A DNA stretch of 38,563 bases from Candidatus Woykebacteria bacterium RBG_13_40_15 (GCA_001816655.1 MHCP01000011.1:1-38563); one strand, 5' to 3'. Positions 1 to 10,731 are shown, counted from the first letter of the stretch. Numbers and translations are program-made. The notes: generated from the letters alone by a model not told the origin.

Positions 1-3000
1 CACAGTCTGTCTCGAGAACCTCGCTAACTGCCTAGGCTCTGGTGACATCGAGGCCGTTGGTGATGTAACTAGCGGGGAGGCCTTCACAGATGCAGGCTCA
101 AATGGTACTTCCCTTTGGTTTAACAACTCTGGCTTCCAGGGACAACTAACGGTTGGTACTCTCTCTGACAGCAACAAGACCTACACTCTACCCAATCTTA
201 CTGGAGCAGTTGCACTTAGTGTTGGTTCACTCACAAATGGATCAGTCCTATTTGCAGAAAGTGGTCTGATTTCTCAAGATAACGCAACCTTTTATTGGAA
301 TAACTCAACTGATAGGCTTGGGATTGGGACGGATAACCCTGGGGCTAAACTGGATGTCCGGGGTAATGCGATATTTAATGAGGATAGCGGCGACTACGAT
401 TTCCGAGTCGAAGGTGATAATGAAGCCTATATGATTATGGTTGATGCTGGTACCGACACCTTAGGTCTAGGAGATAATGTACAAGCAGATACTAGATTAT
501 ATATTGGATTTGATACCTTAAGCGTTACTCAAGATGCAAGTAGCGAATTTGTTGATATAAATCCGGCTTTAACCGAAGCCGGTAGCGGCACCCACTCAAT
601 AATGGCGGGACTAAATATCCAAGCTCTCACTTTAAACGATGGTGCTGGAGATACGACTACTGCAACAACTCTTAGGGTAGCGGGCGCACCAAGCGGCGCT
701 ACAAATAATTACGCTCTGTGGATCGATGATGGGACTAGCCGGTTTGATAGCCTAGTACAACTTGGCGTGGATGAACCGGCTCTAACACCGAACATTGCTG
801 GGTCGCTAAGATTAATTTCCGCTGACGATAACGCCTACTCGACAACAATTACCGCAGATACCCAAACTCAAAACATCAATTATACGTTGCCACCAAATGA
901 TGGCAGCCCAAACCAAGTCTTACTCACCGATGGTTTCGGCGACCTTAGTTGGTCTACTGTAACTGGCGCTGGTGGTGTTGATATAAACGGCACTCCTACC
1001 ACGGGGCAGGCAACTTTCTGGTTTGACTCAAATACTATTGAAGGTGAGAATGCCTTCTTTTGGGGTAAGAATAATAATGTCTTAATTATTGGCGCTTCTT
1101 CACCTTCCGATGCAGCCGGCTCACATCTTCAAATCTTTGACAATTCCGGCACAGCGCAGCTTAATCTCCTTTATGACGGATCAAACAGCACTAGTTTCAC
1201 AGTTGATAGTTCTGGTAATTTAACGGTCAACGCTACTGGCACAAAAACAGTGATTTCTGATGACTTGCAAGTTTCGGGTAATGATATTCTAAATTCTGGA
1301 GGAAATTCTGCCATTGATGTCAATTCTCGAACTCTTCAAAACGGGGCTTGGACCGCCAATTCCACCGCCAATCCTGGATTTACCGTCGGCGATGGTTCAA
1401 CCGGCTACCTTAAGGTTGGCGGCTCAACTATATCTGACGCAGCAGGCAATCTCACACTAAACTCTGACACCACTATTTTAGCAATTAGCGACGCTACTAT
1501 TCGAGGGGTGGGAGCTTTGACAATAGAATCAACTACCAGCGACCTCACCCTCGATTCTGGCTCGAATATCGTCAAGATTGCCGATGCCACCTTACTAGGA
1601 AACGGCGCCTTGACGGTCTCTTCTGGAGGGAGTGGAAACCTTACTTTGGATTCTGCTTCAGATACGATAGTTATCGCTGCAACTGACACAACAATTCAAA
1701 GAGTAGCGGCTGGTACATTTACCATAGATCTAAATGACGCTAATACAACCTATTTTGACATTATCAACGGCGGTGCTGGTGTTGCTGATTTGAAAATAAA
1801 CGGCACGCCTCTAAGCGACACCGATGCAACCCCCGGTGCTGCGTTAGTCGGAACTTATGATGAGTTTACCAATTCTAATAGTGCTAATGTTCAAGATGTC
1901 TTGGATGACTTAGATGCCGCGATAACCAGCGGTGGTGGTAGCGCCATTTGGACTGATTCTACCCCAGGTACCGGTGCCGGTGTGATTTACCCAACCTACA
2001 ACACCGATGATCTAGCCATCGGTGGGACTATTGTAAATGCCTCTCCATTCGGCGTTGACGAATCTGAGAACACAATATATATCGGTGAGGGTTCAAATAG
2101 TAATGGAACTATCACTTTCAAAGCTTCCGATGGAGATACTGGTAACTTAGCCTACAACATTGACGATCGGTTTGCTTTTACTGGGGGCGGGGTCCTATTT
2201 GATTTTGGGGCGGCTGAACAATTTATCATTGACGCGACTGACCCGAATAGTAGCTTGGCAGGTGCGATAGTGGACATCGACGTTGATTCTCTCACCGATA
2301 GTGGCATTGGAATCGATCTCAATTATGAATCACTTCTTACTAATAATGCGGGTACAGAAATGCAGTACGCTCTTTCAGTCTCTCCGGTCCAAGGCTCTAC
2401 CGGTGCTAGCGGCACCCATGTACTTTACGGAATATATGTTCAAAACCTAGCCACCTCTGGCGTCCCTTCTGGCACCAACACAGAATATGGTATGCGTATT
2501 GGCACGGGCTACGATTACGGCTTGCAAATTGATGATGGGGTCACTACCGCACTTTTACTCGCTTCCAATGACGGCGACGCGGCTTCTGGGATTACGTTTG
2601 GAACTGGTGCAAACGCTGTCAATCTATATCGAAGTGCAAACAATACTTTACGTACTAATGGTAATTTAATTGTAGATTTGGACTTAACCGTTTCCGGCGG
2701 AGATATTATAGGAGCAAATAAAGCATCGATAGATTTGGGAGAAACAGCTGAGGGCCAAATCAGTTTCTTATCAAACAATGACATAGACAACTACATTTAT
2801 TTATTAACTGAAAGTGACCTTCCCCAGATTTTCTGGGAGGGCTCCGAAACAAATGATCCGGGAGTAAGAGTCAATTCCGACGGAAAACTAGAATACAGAG
2901 ATGACAACGATGCGTCCTGGACTACATTTGAAAGTATCAGCGTTGGTTCTGTCACCTTACAAACAGCCTACAATAATGACGCCGATAGCGCTACTGCTGA

Positions 3001-6000
3001 AATCCTGATGACTGCGAGTGATGGCTCAATCGTCTTTAAAACAATTGGAGGCGCCACCGACACCCAATTCCAAATCGCTGCTGCTTCAGCTCCAGAAATA
3101 GACCTTGTCAACATCACCAACACGGGCTTTGCTACAACGACTAATGGGGTAGATGGCCTGTCCATTGATTTTGTAACTGGCGATGGAGCAAGTGTCACCA
3201 ACAATGCTCTAAATATCGCTGTCACCTCTGGGGGAACAGCTAGCGGTGATATAGTAAACGGCATCAATTTATCACTTTCTGGAGCAGGTGGAACAGAAAC
3301 CGCTATCAATATTGGCTCTGGGTGGGATAAGGTTTTTGTTACAAACGCTGATCCGGTCGCAAGTGCAACAAGCAGCCTGATTGAACTTGGCGCTGCTCTT
3401 GTAGGAGGCTCTGCAAGCGGAACATATCTTGGAATAAACGCGGATGTGGGTTACGCTGGGGATTTCTTGAATTTTCAGGTCAATGGGACAACTAGCGCTA
3501 AATTAACAGCAAGCGGAGACTTGACTCTCGCTGGTGGCGATATCGTAGGAGCAGGCTCAACCGCAATTGATATCGGAGAGGCAACTGGCGGAGACATTAC
3601 TTTTAGCAATTCAGCTGCAGCTACGAACGATACCTTGGCTTTAAGACCTTACGCAGCAGGTGCAGCAACGTTCAAAGGAATTTTAACTTCAAACGACTTA
3701 ACAGCCGATAGAACCTGGGCCTTTCCGGATGCCACCGGGACTGTGGCTCTTAGTACCACTGACAAAAGAGTAGCGACCAAAATTGTCGCTGCGAGTAATT
3801 CCAGTAATCCAGATCAGGCCGATTTTAAAGCCGATGGTGCGGGAGGGACGGACGATGCAGTGACAATTGAAAATGCAATCGCTGCTCTTCCGGCCGGCGG
3901 CGGTGTTGTTTACTTACTTGAGGGAACCTACTATATTGGCGATGTTGCCAGCGATGGTGTAGACATCACCAAATCCAATGTTTCCATCATCGGCGTTGGA
4001 CAAGCCACCATCCTGCAAAGAGGTTGGGATGCCACATCAGACGACGGAGTAATCACCGTTGGTGACGGGGGATCAGCCACGGTTACTGGTGTTACTATCG
4101 CCAACCTTTCTATAAATGGGTGCAGGGCGGTCGCAGGTAGCTGCTCGGTAGCATATACCGGTAGTCAAAATTTTGGTATTTACTTTAATTATAAGGTCAC
4201 TTATTCAACTGTCCGTGAAACCTATCTTTATAGTAGCGACGGCGACACAATTTTCCTCCAAGGTAGTACTACTACCAACAATATTATTCAGGCTAATAGC
4301 TTCAATAGTAATAATGGTGATAATATTGTTTTAATGCTCGCCGTAAAAAACAACGTGCTTGGAAACAACATCTCAAACGGCCCCTGTATATTTCTCTCAA
4401 CCAGCGCGAATAACAACACTATATCGGACAACTACTGCCAATCGGGCTCAAATGGTATCGAAATTTCCGCGAGCAGTAATAATACGATCAGCGGCAATGT
4501 AATCCAATCAACCCTTGCATCTGGAATTGCTAGTATTTACTTATTTGGCGCCAGCAACAATACAGTTACCGCTAACACTATCTCCTCGGCTGGAGACGTT
4601 GGAATTAGTATCGAAGGTTCGAGTAATAACAATATTATTACTGCCAATGTCATAAATGAGGTGGGATCCGATCCTGATGATGGTATATTTATGGTAGATT
4701 CTGACAATAACGTTATTTCGTCCAATCGACTTTTAGACGCAAGTAGCAGCCGCTACGGTATCAACATCTCCAACTCCACCTCTAATTACAATCACCTTAT
4801 AGCCAACGAGATTACTGGATCGGGTTTTGCTTCAGGAAAAATTAACGATGCCGGCACCGGCACCACCATTCAACAACGGGATCAGTTTGAGATTGAATCG
4901 ACAAGGACTTTGGGGACCCTACTTTCCTTCGGCATTCCCCAAAGCACTACTTTGATAGGAGCGCTGACTGGTACCGATATCAACTTGTTCAACAGTCTCA
5001 TAGCCACCAATCAGAGTGTAACCGGCCAATATATTCGTCTCCCCACTGTAACCAATACCGGCACAGGTACTTATAATTATGCGGGTTTGAGTATACCTGA
5101 CATTGTGGGGGGCTTGACCCAAAATAATGCTGCTGGAACAACCAACTTCTACGGCCTTGATCTTGACATCCCGGCTATCACTGAAACAAGTGGTACTATC
5201 AACGCCTATGGGATTGATATCTCAGCTGGGGCGGCGGGAGCGGGAAGCACTTTGCGGGCCTTAAACATTGGCAACGCTAGCGGCGCCAGCACAGATAAAA
5301 CCGCCATCAACATTGGCTCTGGGTGGGATACTGGAGTTTCAATCGCTGAAATAGCAGGAGCTGGCAGTGGTATTGCTATCACCGGCACTGGAGCAAGAAC
5401 CGGTAATTTAATTGATCTTACCACTGACGAGACTGGAGATGGTGATCTAATAGATATTAATGTTAATGGAGCCAAAGCAGCAGGCGGCAACATCATTGAA
5501 ATTGAAACTAATGCTGCTGTTGCCAGTGACATCATCAGCATTACTACTAAAGCAGCCGCTACCTCTGGAAACCTAATCGACCTTAACATAGGTACTGTTG
5601 CTGACAGCGGTGATGCCTTCAATCTAACCATTGGTTCCTTAGCCACCGCCGCCCAAGCATTGGTAGTTTCCAACGCTGCTGCTTCCTCCACAGCAGGATG
5701 GCTCATGGATGTTGACACCTCGGCGGCTTGGACGCAGCCTGCTATTGACGTCGATCTTAACACGGCAATTTCAACAGGTAACTTCCTTGACATAACCTAC
5801 AACAACGTTGCTCACACTGGAAATGCGATTGACCTAAACATGGGAACTAACGTTGCCGGAAATGCGATTGACATATCAATCGCTGGATCCCAAAATGCCA
5901 TCCTGGCCATCTTAGGTGCCATTTCTAGCGGGACTGCCAATGGGCTGAATGTTACTCCCCCAGACATCACCACTGCTGGTGGAACAATCAACGGAATTAA

Positions 6001-9000
6001 TATTGGCAGCATCACCACTTCAGGTGGGGCTGACACGGCTATCAATATTGGCTCTGGGTGGGATGCTTCGATTGGAATTGTTGATAATGTGGCTAACGCA
6101 TTTACCATAAAACAAGGATCAAATTCTTACTTTGACATTAGTACTACTGACCTGACCCCTTCCCTCACCCTAGACGTTCCGGTTCAAGGAGGTACTTCAA
6201 CTAATTTGAATATCGGCAACAATACTGGCAATACTGCGGTAAACCTAAAAGCCGGGACCGGCAACGTAAATGTCACCGGCAACCTCCAAGCCCTGGCTTC
6301 CACAAACTTCAATACTCAATTGGTTGGTGGAGCAGAGTTAGGCGTGTCTGGTGCTAAGGTTTATGTTTCTGGCCGATACGCTTACGAGGTTCAGGATAGT
6401 GATGGTGGTGCCGGATATGAATTCAGAATTTACGATGTTTCCAATCCTGCTTCGCCAACAGCGGTTGGTGGAACCAATTTGGGTTACCTTGCCCAAGGTC
6501 TCCACGTCTCTGGCCGGTATGCTTATGTGACTAATAATTCCGATGACAGTACCGGAAATGAATTTCGCATCTTTGATGTCTCCAATCCCTCTTCTCCTAC
6601 CGAAGTCGGCGGATATAACTTGGGTGCCCACGGCTGGGGAGTATTTGTTTCGGGCCGATACGCTTACGTGGCTAGAGACAGTGCCGCAGGCAATGATCTC
6701 ATTATCTTCGATGTTTCCAACCCAGCTTCTCCAAATCCGGTTGGTGGTGTAGATTTAGGCCAAGGTGCGCCTAAGGTGTATGTTTCTGGGAGATATGCCT
6801 ATGTGGTTAAGGGTTCTAGTGTTGGTACCTGCTCCGGTGCCGATCAAACCGGCTGTGAATTTGTCATTTATGACGTTTCTAATCCCACCTCGCCAACAAC
6901 GGCTGGTTGGTATGATCTTGGAATGACTACGGGGTATGCCTGGGATGTGTATGTTTCTGGGAGATATGCCTATGTGGTTAAGGCAAACAATGGCATTGCC
7001 AACGATTTTCTCATCTTCGATGTCTCCAACCCTACCTCCCCAACAGTAGCTGGTGGAGTAAATCTAGGTTATAACGGCTATGCTGTATATGTGTCAGGCA
7101 GATACGCTTATGTAGTTCAAAGCACCGATAGCGGTACCGGCAATGAACTTCGCGTCTTCGATGTCTCCAATCCAGCCTCCCTTAGCGAAGTCGGGGGGTA
7201 TAATCTAGGTGTTGACGGCTGGGGAGTGTTTGTTTCGGGCCGATACGCTTACGTTTCTAGAGATACTAGCGGTAGCGATGAGTTACTCGTCCTTGACGTT
7301 ACCGGCATTGAAACCACCTCCCTTCTTGCCCATGCTTTTGAGGCCGGGAATGGCCAATTTCGCGATGATCTAATTATCGGCAATCAGCTCCAGGTGACTG
7401 GCGGCGCGGTGATCGGCACCGATGGTCTCCTCTCCAACGGCCCAGTCGGGATAAGCGCTATAAACACCGCTAACTCTGGTTTAGACGCCTTAACTCTCTC
7501 GGGAACTTTGGCAGCCTTTAACGGCTCCGATACCTTCCGCGGTCTTTATCTAAATTACATCAATACTGCCTCTCATACTGGTTCAAATACAATAAACCTT
7601 TTCGATATTGCAAATATTGCTGGCCAGGCTAACGCTACTCTTAACGCAATAAACATTGGGCAGCTCACCTCTAACACCGCCGCTGCCGAAACCGCCATCA
7701 ACATCGGCAGTGGGTGGGACATGGCTATAAATCTGGCGGATAGCTCTTCAATTGGCCTTGGAGCAAGCGCTGGAAGGCTAGCCTTTGCCTTAAATGGGGC
7801 TAGTGCTGACACAGTCACCCTCAATAGCGCCAACTTTGTTGTCCAAAATGATCTTTTGGTTAATCTCTCGGCGATTGACCACGGCGACAGCGCTCCCCAA
7901 GGACTCAAACTTCCTCAAGCAAATACACTTACAGCGATTTCCGGCGGCGGTGAGGGTTACATTGCCTACGACCTTGACGGTAATAATCTCAGTTACTTTG
8001 ATGGTTCAAGTTGGTTAGCCGTAGGCACTTCGAATTGGACCGATGGCGGCACTTATCTTTACCCTAATAATTATGAGTCGGTCCGAGTTGGTAGCGACGC
8101 TACCCATTACATTGACATTGCCCACGACGGAACCGACGCCACCCTCTCTTTTGCCCTTACGAATGCTTTGAATATAAACATTGGGACAATTGATCTTTCC
8201 GCCCAAACAGTTGATGTTACCTTAAACGCGGCCGCTGATGCCCTAAACTTCGACTCTAACACCCTCTCTATAGACGCTTCAAACAACCGAGTTGGAATCG
8301 GACTCAACAATCCAAGTGCTGTTCTAGATGTAACAAACAGCAACACAACTAATCTTTTATCGCTTTCTACCACAGGAGCGGTTACAACTCCTACTGCCCT
8401 TGCAATCTCTGCTACCAGTGGTTCAGGTATAATAACCAACGCGATCGACGTTTCAGATACAGAAATTGTTAACGCTATAAACCTAGGGGAAAATAACATA
8501 TTAATGACCGATTCTGGAACGGTCAATTGGAGAGATGGCACATACAATCTTTTTACCTTTAAGGATTTTTCTACTCAATTTGGTGGGGCTGCTTTGGCAG
8601 GCGCCTGGATAGATAAGAATTCTTATTTTGGTGAAGAGTTTACCAGAGAAAGGGCGCAAGTAAGTATTACAGGTAACTTTACCTTTGGGGATACAACTGC
8701 CTGGGGTTCTTCCGAAGTCGGTGTGTGTACCTGGGACATTCAAGATAATACAGCAAACGGAATTCTCCAGCAGACTTTTAGTGGTGGCACAGCCTGCCTA
8801 CTTTATCTTGGCGATGATGCAGGAACAGCAAGTCTAATCTTTAACGCTAGCAACAGACCTATAATTCAAATGAAGGTAAAGCCTAGTGGGTCGGGCGCTG
8901 CTTATGACTTTTGGGTAGGTCTTGGTGATTCAAATTCAGCCACCACCACTCCGCCGACAAATGGAATATATTTCACGAATAACGATAGCGGTTACTGGAC

Positions 9001-10276
9001 TGGGGTAACCAAAGTCGGAGCCAACTCAACTGTTAAAACTTGTAGCTCAACTATATCCACGACCACATTTGCCTATCTTAGAATCGAAGTAAGAAGTACT
9101 ACTGATGTTCGTTTCTTTGTTGATTCCAATGTTGGTGATGGCATAGTTGAAGAAGAATGTGGAACTAGCACAACCTATATCTATACAGCAGGCGGTTTGG
9201 CAGGAAATATTATGCATGCCTTTGTGGGAAATCTCTATGTTGATTATTTCCGAGTCTGGCAAGATGATTCCATCCCAATAGATTCGGATAGCGAAGAAGG
9301 GCTAGGCTCTAGTGACAGCACCGAAATTATTACTCCAACTTCCGGACATGACATTGCCGGCAGATATTCAGCGGCTGACGCTACAAGTCTATCCGCGGCT
9401 GATTTGGTCAGTTTAGACACAAGCGGAAAGGCTATACTTTCTGGTCAATCGTACGATCCTAATATTCTAGGGGTAATTTCCACTTCGCCGAACCAAATCC
9501 TTGGTTATGATGGCGATTGGACAACCGTAGAAGTATCTCTAACCGGTCACACTCCTATTAAAGTCTCAACGGAAAATGGGGCGATACAGCCTGGAGACCC
9601 ACTCACTAGCTCCTCTACTCCCGGTGTGGCAATGAAAGCCACGCAAAGCGGGCCGATTGTTGGAAAGGCGCTTGAGCCATTTGATGGCTCAGTATCAAGT
9701 ATCACGTATCAAGTATCAGGTGAAGAGTTTGCCGGAGGCAAGATTATGGTGTTTGTGAGCGTGGGATGGTACGTTGCCCCGCTTGGCGATAATCCGCCGG
9801 CTGGCGAAGGTAACTTCACTAGTATCGACGTGGGGACTTTGACGGCTGGAACGATAAATAGCCAAGTGCTTTTTGTCGGCGATCGTAAGCTTAGCATGGC
9901 TGCCACTGGCGCACTAATAGTCGATGGTGAAATGAATATCCTTGGCGACCTCTCGGTTGGAGGCGACCTAAAAGTAGCAGGAGCGATAGATACGAAAGAA
10001 TTGACTACGGAAAAGCTAAATATTGCTACTCCTTCTGCTGAACCTGGCGAAATTTCTAAAGCATCGACTGGAATTGAAATCTTAAAAGCTGGTGAAAATG
10101 TTGTTACTATTAAAACTTCCGCAGTAACAAGCGATTCTTTGATATTTGTCACTCCTACTACTGTGACTGATAAAGTACTTTCTGTAACTAAAAAGATAAC
10201 TGGAGATAGCTTTGAGGTAAAGATATTGAATCCATCGGACCAAGATATACAGTTTAATTGGTGGATTGTGAATTAG
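1..10276 (+). CDS. Giant tail-fibre-like cell-surface protein, 5' truncated by window edge
   Basis: ORF track gives 431..10276, but the same frame is open from base 2 (TVCLENLANCLGSGDIEAVGDV...DRLGIGTDNPGAKLDVRG). Contains tail-fibre-like repeats, beta-helix segment, LVIVD blades and a C-terminal module ending IQFNWWIVN. Confidence 0.93.
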   Translation, partial: TVCLENLANCLGSGDIEAVGDVTSGEAFTDAGSNGTSLWFNNSGFQGQLTVGTLSDSNKTYTLPNLTGAVALSVGSLTNGSVLFAESGLISQDNATFYWNNSTDRLGIGTDNPGAKLDVRGNAIFNEDSGDYDFRVEGDNEAYMIMVDAGTDTLGLGDNVQADTRLYIGFDTLSVTQDASSEFVDINPALTEAGSGTHSIMAGLNIQALTLNDGAGDTTTATTLRVAGAPSGATNNYALWIDDGTSRFDSLVQLGVDEPALTPNIAGSLRLISADDNAYSTTITADTQTQNINYTLPPNDGSPNQVLLTDGFGDLSWSTVTGAGGVDINGTPTTGQATFWFDSNTIEGENAFFWGKNNNVLIIGASSPSDAAGSHLQIFDNSGTAQLNLLYDGSNSTSFTVDSSGNLTVNATGTKTVISDDLQVSGNDILNSGGNSAIDVNSRTLQNGAWTANSTANPGFTVGDGSTGYLKVGGSTISDAAGNLTLNSDTTILAISDATIRGVGALTIESTTSDLTLDSGSNIVKIADATLLGNGALTVSSGGSGNLTLDSASDTIVIAATDTTIQRVAAGTFTIDLNDANTTYFDIINGGAGVADLKINGTPLSDTDATPGAALVGTYDEFTNSNSANVQDVLDDLDAAITSGGGSAIWTDSTPGTGAGVIYPTYNTDDLAIGGTIVNASPFGVDESENTIYIGEGSNSNGTITFKASDGDTGNLAYNIDDRFAFTGGGVLFDFGAAEQFIIDATDPNSSLAGAIVDIDVDSLTDSGIGIDLNYESLLTNNAGTEMQYALSVSPVQGSTGASGTHVLYGIYVQNLATSGVPSGTNTEYGMRIGTGYDYGLQIDDGVTTALLLASNDGDAASGITFGTGANAVNLYRSANNTLRTNGNLIVDLDLTVSGGDIIGANKASIDLGETAEGQISFLSNNDIDNYIYLLTESDLPQIFWEGSETNDPGVRVNSDGKLEYRDDNDASWTTFESISVGSVTLQTAYNNDADSATAEILMTASDGSIVFKTIGGATDTQFQIAAASAPEIDLVNITNTGFATTTNGVDGLSIDFVTGDGASVTNNALNIAVTSGGTASGDIVNGINLSLSGAGGTETAINIGSGWDKVFVTNADPVASATSSLIELGAALVGGSASGTYLGINADVGYAGDFLNFQVNGTTSAKLTASGDLTLAGGDIVGAGSTAIDIGEATGGDITFSNSAAATNDTLALRPYAAGAATFKGILTSNDLTADRTWAFPDATGTVALSTTDKRVATKIVAASNSSNPDQADFKADGAGGTDDAVTIENAIAALPAGGGVVYLLEGTYYIGDVASDGVDITKSNVSIIGVGQATILQRGWDATSDDGVITVGDGGSATVTGVTIANLSINGCRAVAGSCSVAYTGSQNFGIYFNYKVTYSTVRETYLYSSDGDTIFLQGSTTTNNIIQANSFNSNNGDNIVLMLAVKNNVLGNNISNGPCIFLSTSANNNTISDNYCQSGSNGIEISASSNNTISGNVIQSTLASGIASIYLFGASNNTVTANTISSAGDVGISIEGSSNNNIITANVINEVGSDPDDGIFMVDSDNNVISSNRLLDASSSRYGINISNSTSNYNHLIANEITGSGFASGKINDAGTGTTIQQRDQFEIESTRTLGTLLSFGIPQSTTLIGALTGTDINLFNSLIATNQSVTGQYIRLPTVTNTGTGTYNYAGLSIPDIVGGLTQNNAAGTTNFYGLDLDIPAITETSGTINAYGIDISAGAAGAGSTLRALNIGNASGASTDKTAINIGSGWDTGVSIAEIAGAGSGIAITGTGARTGNLIDLTTDETGDGDLIDINVNGAKAAGGNIIEIETNAAVASDIISITTKAAATSGNLIDLNIGTVADSGDAFNLTIGSLATAAQALVVSNAAASSTAGWLMDVDTSAAWTQPAIDVDLNTAISTGNFLDITYNNVAHTGNAIDLNMGTNVAGNAIDISIAGSQNAILAILGAISSGTANGLNVTPPDITTAGGTINGINIGSITTSGGADTAINIGSGWDASIGIVDNVANAFTIKQGSNSYFDISTTDLTPSLTLDVPVQGGTSTNLNIGNNTGNTAVNLKAGTGNVNVTGNLQALASTNFNTQLVGGAELGVSGAKVYVSGRYAYEVQDSDGGAGYEFRIYDVSNPASPTAVGGTNLGYLAQGLHVSGRYAYVTNNSDDSTGNEFRIFDVSNPSSPTEVGGYNLGAHGWGVFVSGRYAYVARDSAAGNDLIIFDVSNPASPNPVGGVDLGQGAPKVYVSGRYAYVVKGSSVGTCSGADQTGCEFVIYDVSNPTSPTTAGWYDLGMTTGYAWDVYVSGRYAYVVKANNGIANDFLIFDVSNPTSPTVAGGVNLGYNGYAVYVSGRYAYVVQSTDSGTGNELRVFDVSNPASLSEVGGYNLGVDGWGVFVSGRYAYVSRDTSGSDELLVLDVTGIETTSLLAHAFEAGNGQFRDDLIIGNQLQVTGGAVIGTDGLLSNGPVGISAINTANSGLDALTLSGTLAAFNGSDTFRGLYLNYINTASHTGSNTINLFDIANIAGQANATLNAINIGQLTSNTAAAETAINIGSGWDMAINLADSSSIGLGASAGRLAFALNGASADTVTLNSANFVVQNDLLVNLSAIDHGDSAPQGLKLPQANTLTAISGGGEGYIAYDLDGNNLSYFDGSSWLAVGTSNWTDGGTYLYPNNYESVRVGSDATHYIDIAHDGTDATLSFALTNALNINIGTIDLSAQTVDVTLNAAADALNFDSNTLSIDASNNRVGIGLNNPSAVLDVTNSNTTNLLSLSTTGAVTTPTALAISATSGSGIITNAIDVSDTEIVNAINLGENNILMTDSGTVNWRDGTYNLFTFKDFSTQFGGAALAGAWIDKNSYFGEEFTRERAQVSITGNFTFGDTTAWGSSEVGVCTWDIQDNTANGILQQTFSGGTACLLYLGDDAGTASLIFNASNRPIIQMKVKPSGSGAAYDFWVGLGDSNSATTTPPTNGIYFTNNDSGYWTGVTKVGANSTVKTCSSTISTTTFAYLRIEVRSTTDVRFFVDSNVGDGIVEEECGTSTTYIYTAGGLAGNIMHAFVGNLYVDYFRVWQDDSIPIDSDSEEGLGSSDSTEIITPTSGHDIAGRYSAADATSLSAADLVSLDTSGKAILSGQSYDPNILGVISTSPNQILGYDGDWTTVEVSLTGHTPIKVSTENGAIQPGDPLTSSSTPGVAMKATQSGPIVGKALEPFDGSVSSITYQVSGEEFAGGKIMVFVSVGWYVAPLGDNPPAGEGNFTSIDVGTLTAGTINSQVLFVGDRKLSMAATGALIVDGEMNILGDLSVGGDLKVAGAIDTKELTTEKLNIATPSAEPGEISKASTGIEILKAGENVVTIKTSAVTSDSLIFVTPTTVTDKVLSVTKKITGDSFEVKILNPSDQDIQFNWWIVN
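3760..4860 (+). other. Right-handed beta-helix (pectate-lyase/NosD-like) segment inside the giant protein
   Basis: ADFKADGAGGTDDAVTIENAIAALPAGGGVVYLLEGTYYI followed by repeated NNTISGN/NNTVTANTI/NNIITANVI/NNVISSNRL coils, as in phage tailspikes. Confidence 0.75.
6330..7310 (+). other. Seven LVIVD-type repeats, probable 7-bladed beta-propeller, inside the giant protein
   Basis: Seven copies of VSGRYAY, each paired with an (F/Y)DVSNPxSPxxxGG-type segment (last blade degenerate: LDVTGIE). Confidence 0.75.
9691..9718. repeat. Heptad tract inside giant CDS 1
   Basis: AGTATCA AGTATCA CGTATCA AGTATCA. Confidence 0.85.
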
Positions 10277-10279
10277 TTA

Positions 10280-10307
10280 AAAGTTCAAAGTGCAAAGTTA
10301 AAAGTCT
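10280..10307. repeat. Heptad tract filling the spacer before four-helix gene 1
   Basis: AAAGTTC AAAGTGC AAAGTTA AAAGTCT, ending at the ATG (10308). Confidence 0.85.
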
Positions 10308-10688
10308 ATGAGAGCTAATAATAATGAAGATTTTAGAAGAAAACTAATAAGTAGGACTTTTGTTTTAGCTAAGAAAGTAATTCACTTAGTAGATAAATCC
10401 CCTAACAAGAGGTCCGCTTGGGTAATTTCCGACCAATTAATAAGGGCCACAACAAGTATTGGAGCAAATATCATCGAGGCGCAAGCGGCAAGCAGCAAAA
10501 AGGATTTTATTAACTTTTTGAATCATGCTCTGAAAAGCGGAAACGAAACAAAATTTTGGTTATCTCTAGCAAAAGAAATCATGCCAGAAACTGCTGATCA
10601 AATCAGCGATCTTCTAAAAGAGGTGGGAGAGTTAACTAAAATTCTCGGATCAAGCATTTCGACACTTAAAGGAAAGAACAAACTTTGA
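10308..10688 (+). CDS. Four-helix bundle protein (23S rRNA IVS / S23 family)
   Basis: 126 aa; AKKVIHLVDKSPNKRSAWVISDQLIRATTSIGANIIEAQAASSKKDFINFLNHALKSGNETKFWL matches the S23 family pattern. Confidence 0.88.
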   Translation: MRANNNEDFRRKLISRTFVLAKKVIHLVDKSPNKRSAWVISDQLIRATTSIGANIIEAQAASSKKDFINFLNHALKSGNETKFWLSLAKEIMPETADQISDLLKEVGELTKILGSSISTLKGKNKL

Positions 10689-10716
10689 ACTCTAAATTGC
10701 AATTTTTAACTTTGAA
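10682..10716. repeat. Heptad tract (opposite orientation) after four-helix gene 1
   Basis: ACTTTGA ACTCTAA ATTGCAA TTTTTAA CTTTGAA; ACTTTGAACT is the exact complement of AGTTCAAAGT at 10282-10291. Confidence 0.75.
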
Positions 10717-10731
10717 TTAAAAATAAGCCAC

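Noticed and set aside
5206-5793. 195-aa minus-strand ORF and similar long ORFs antisense to the giant genes
   Set aside because: Low-complexity Pro/Ala/Ser/Val-rich shadow ORFs opposite repetitive Thr/Gly/Asn-rich coding DNA; no recognisable domain.
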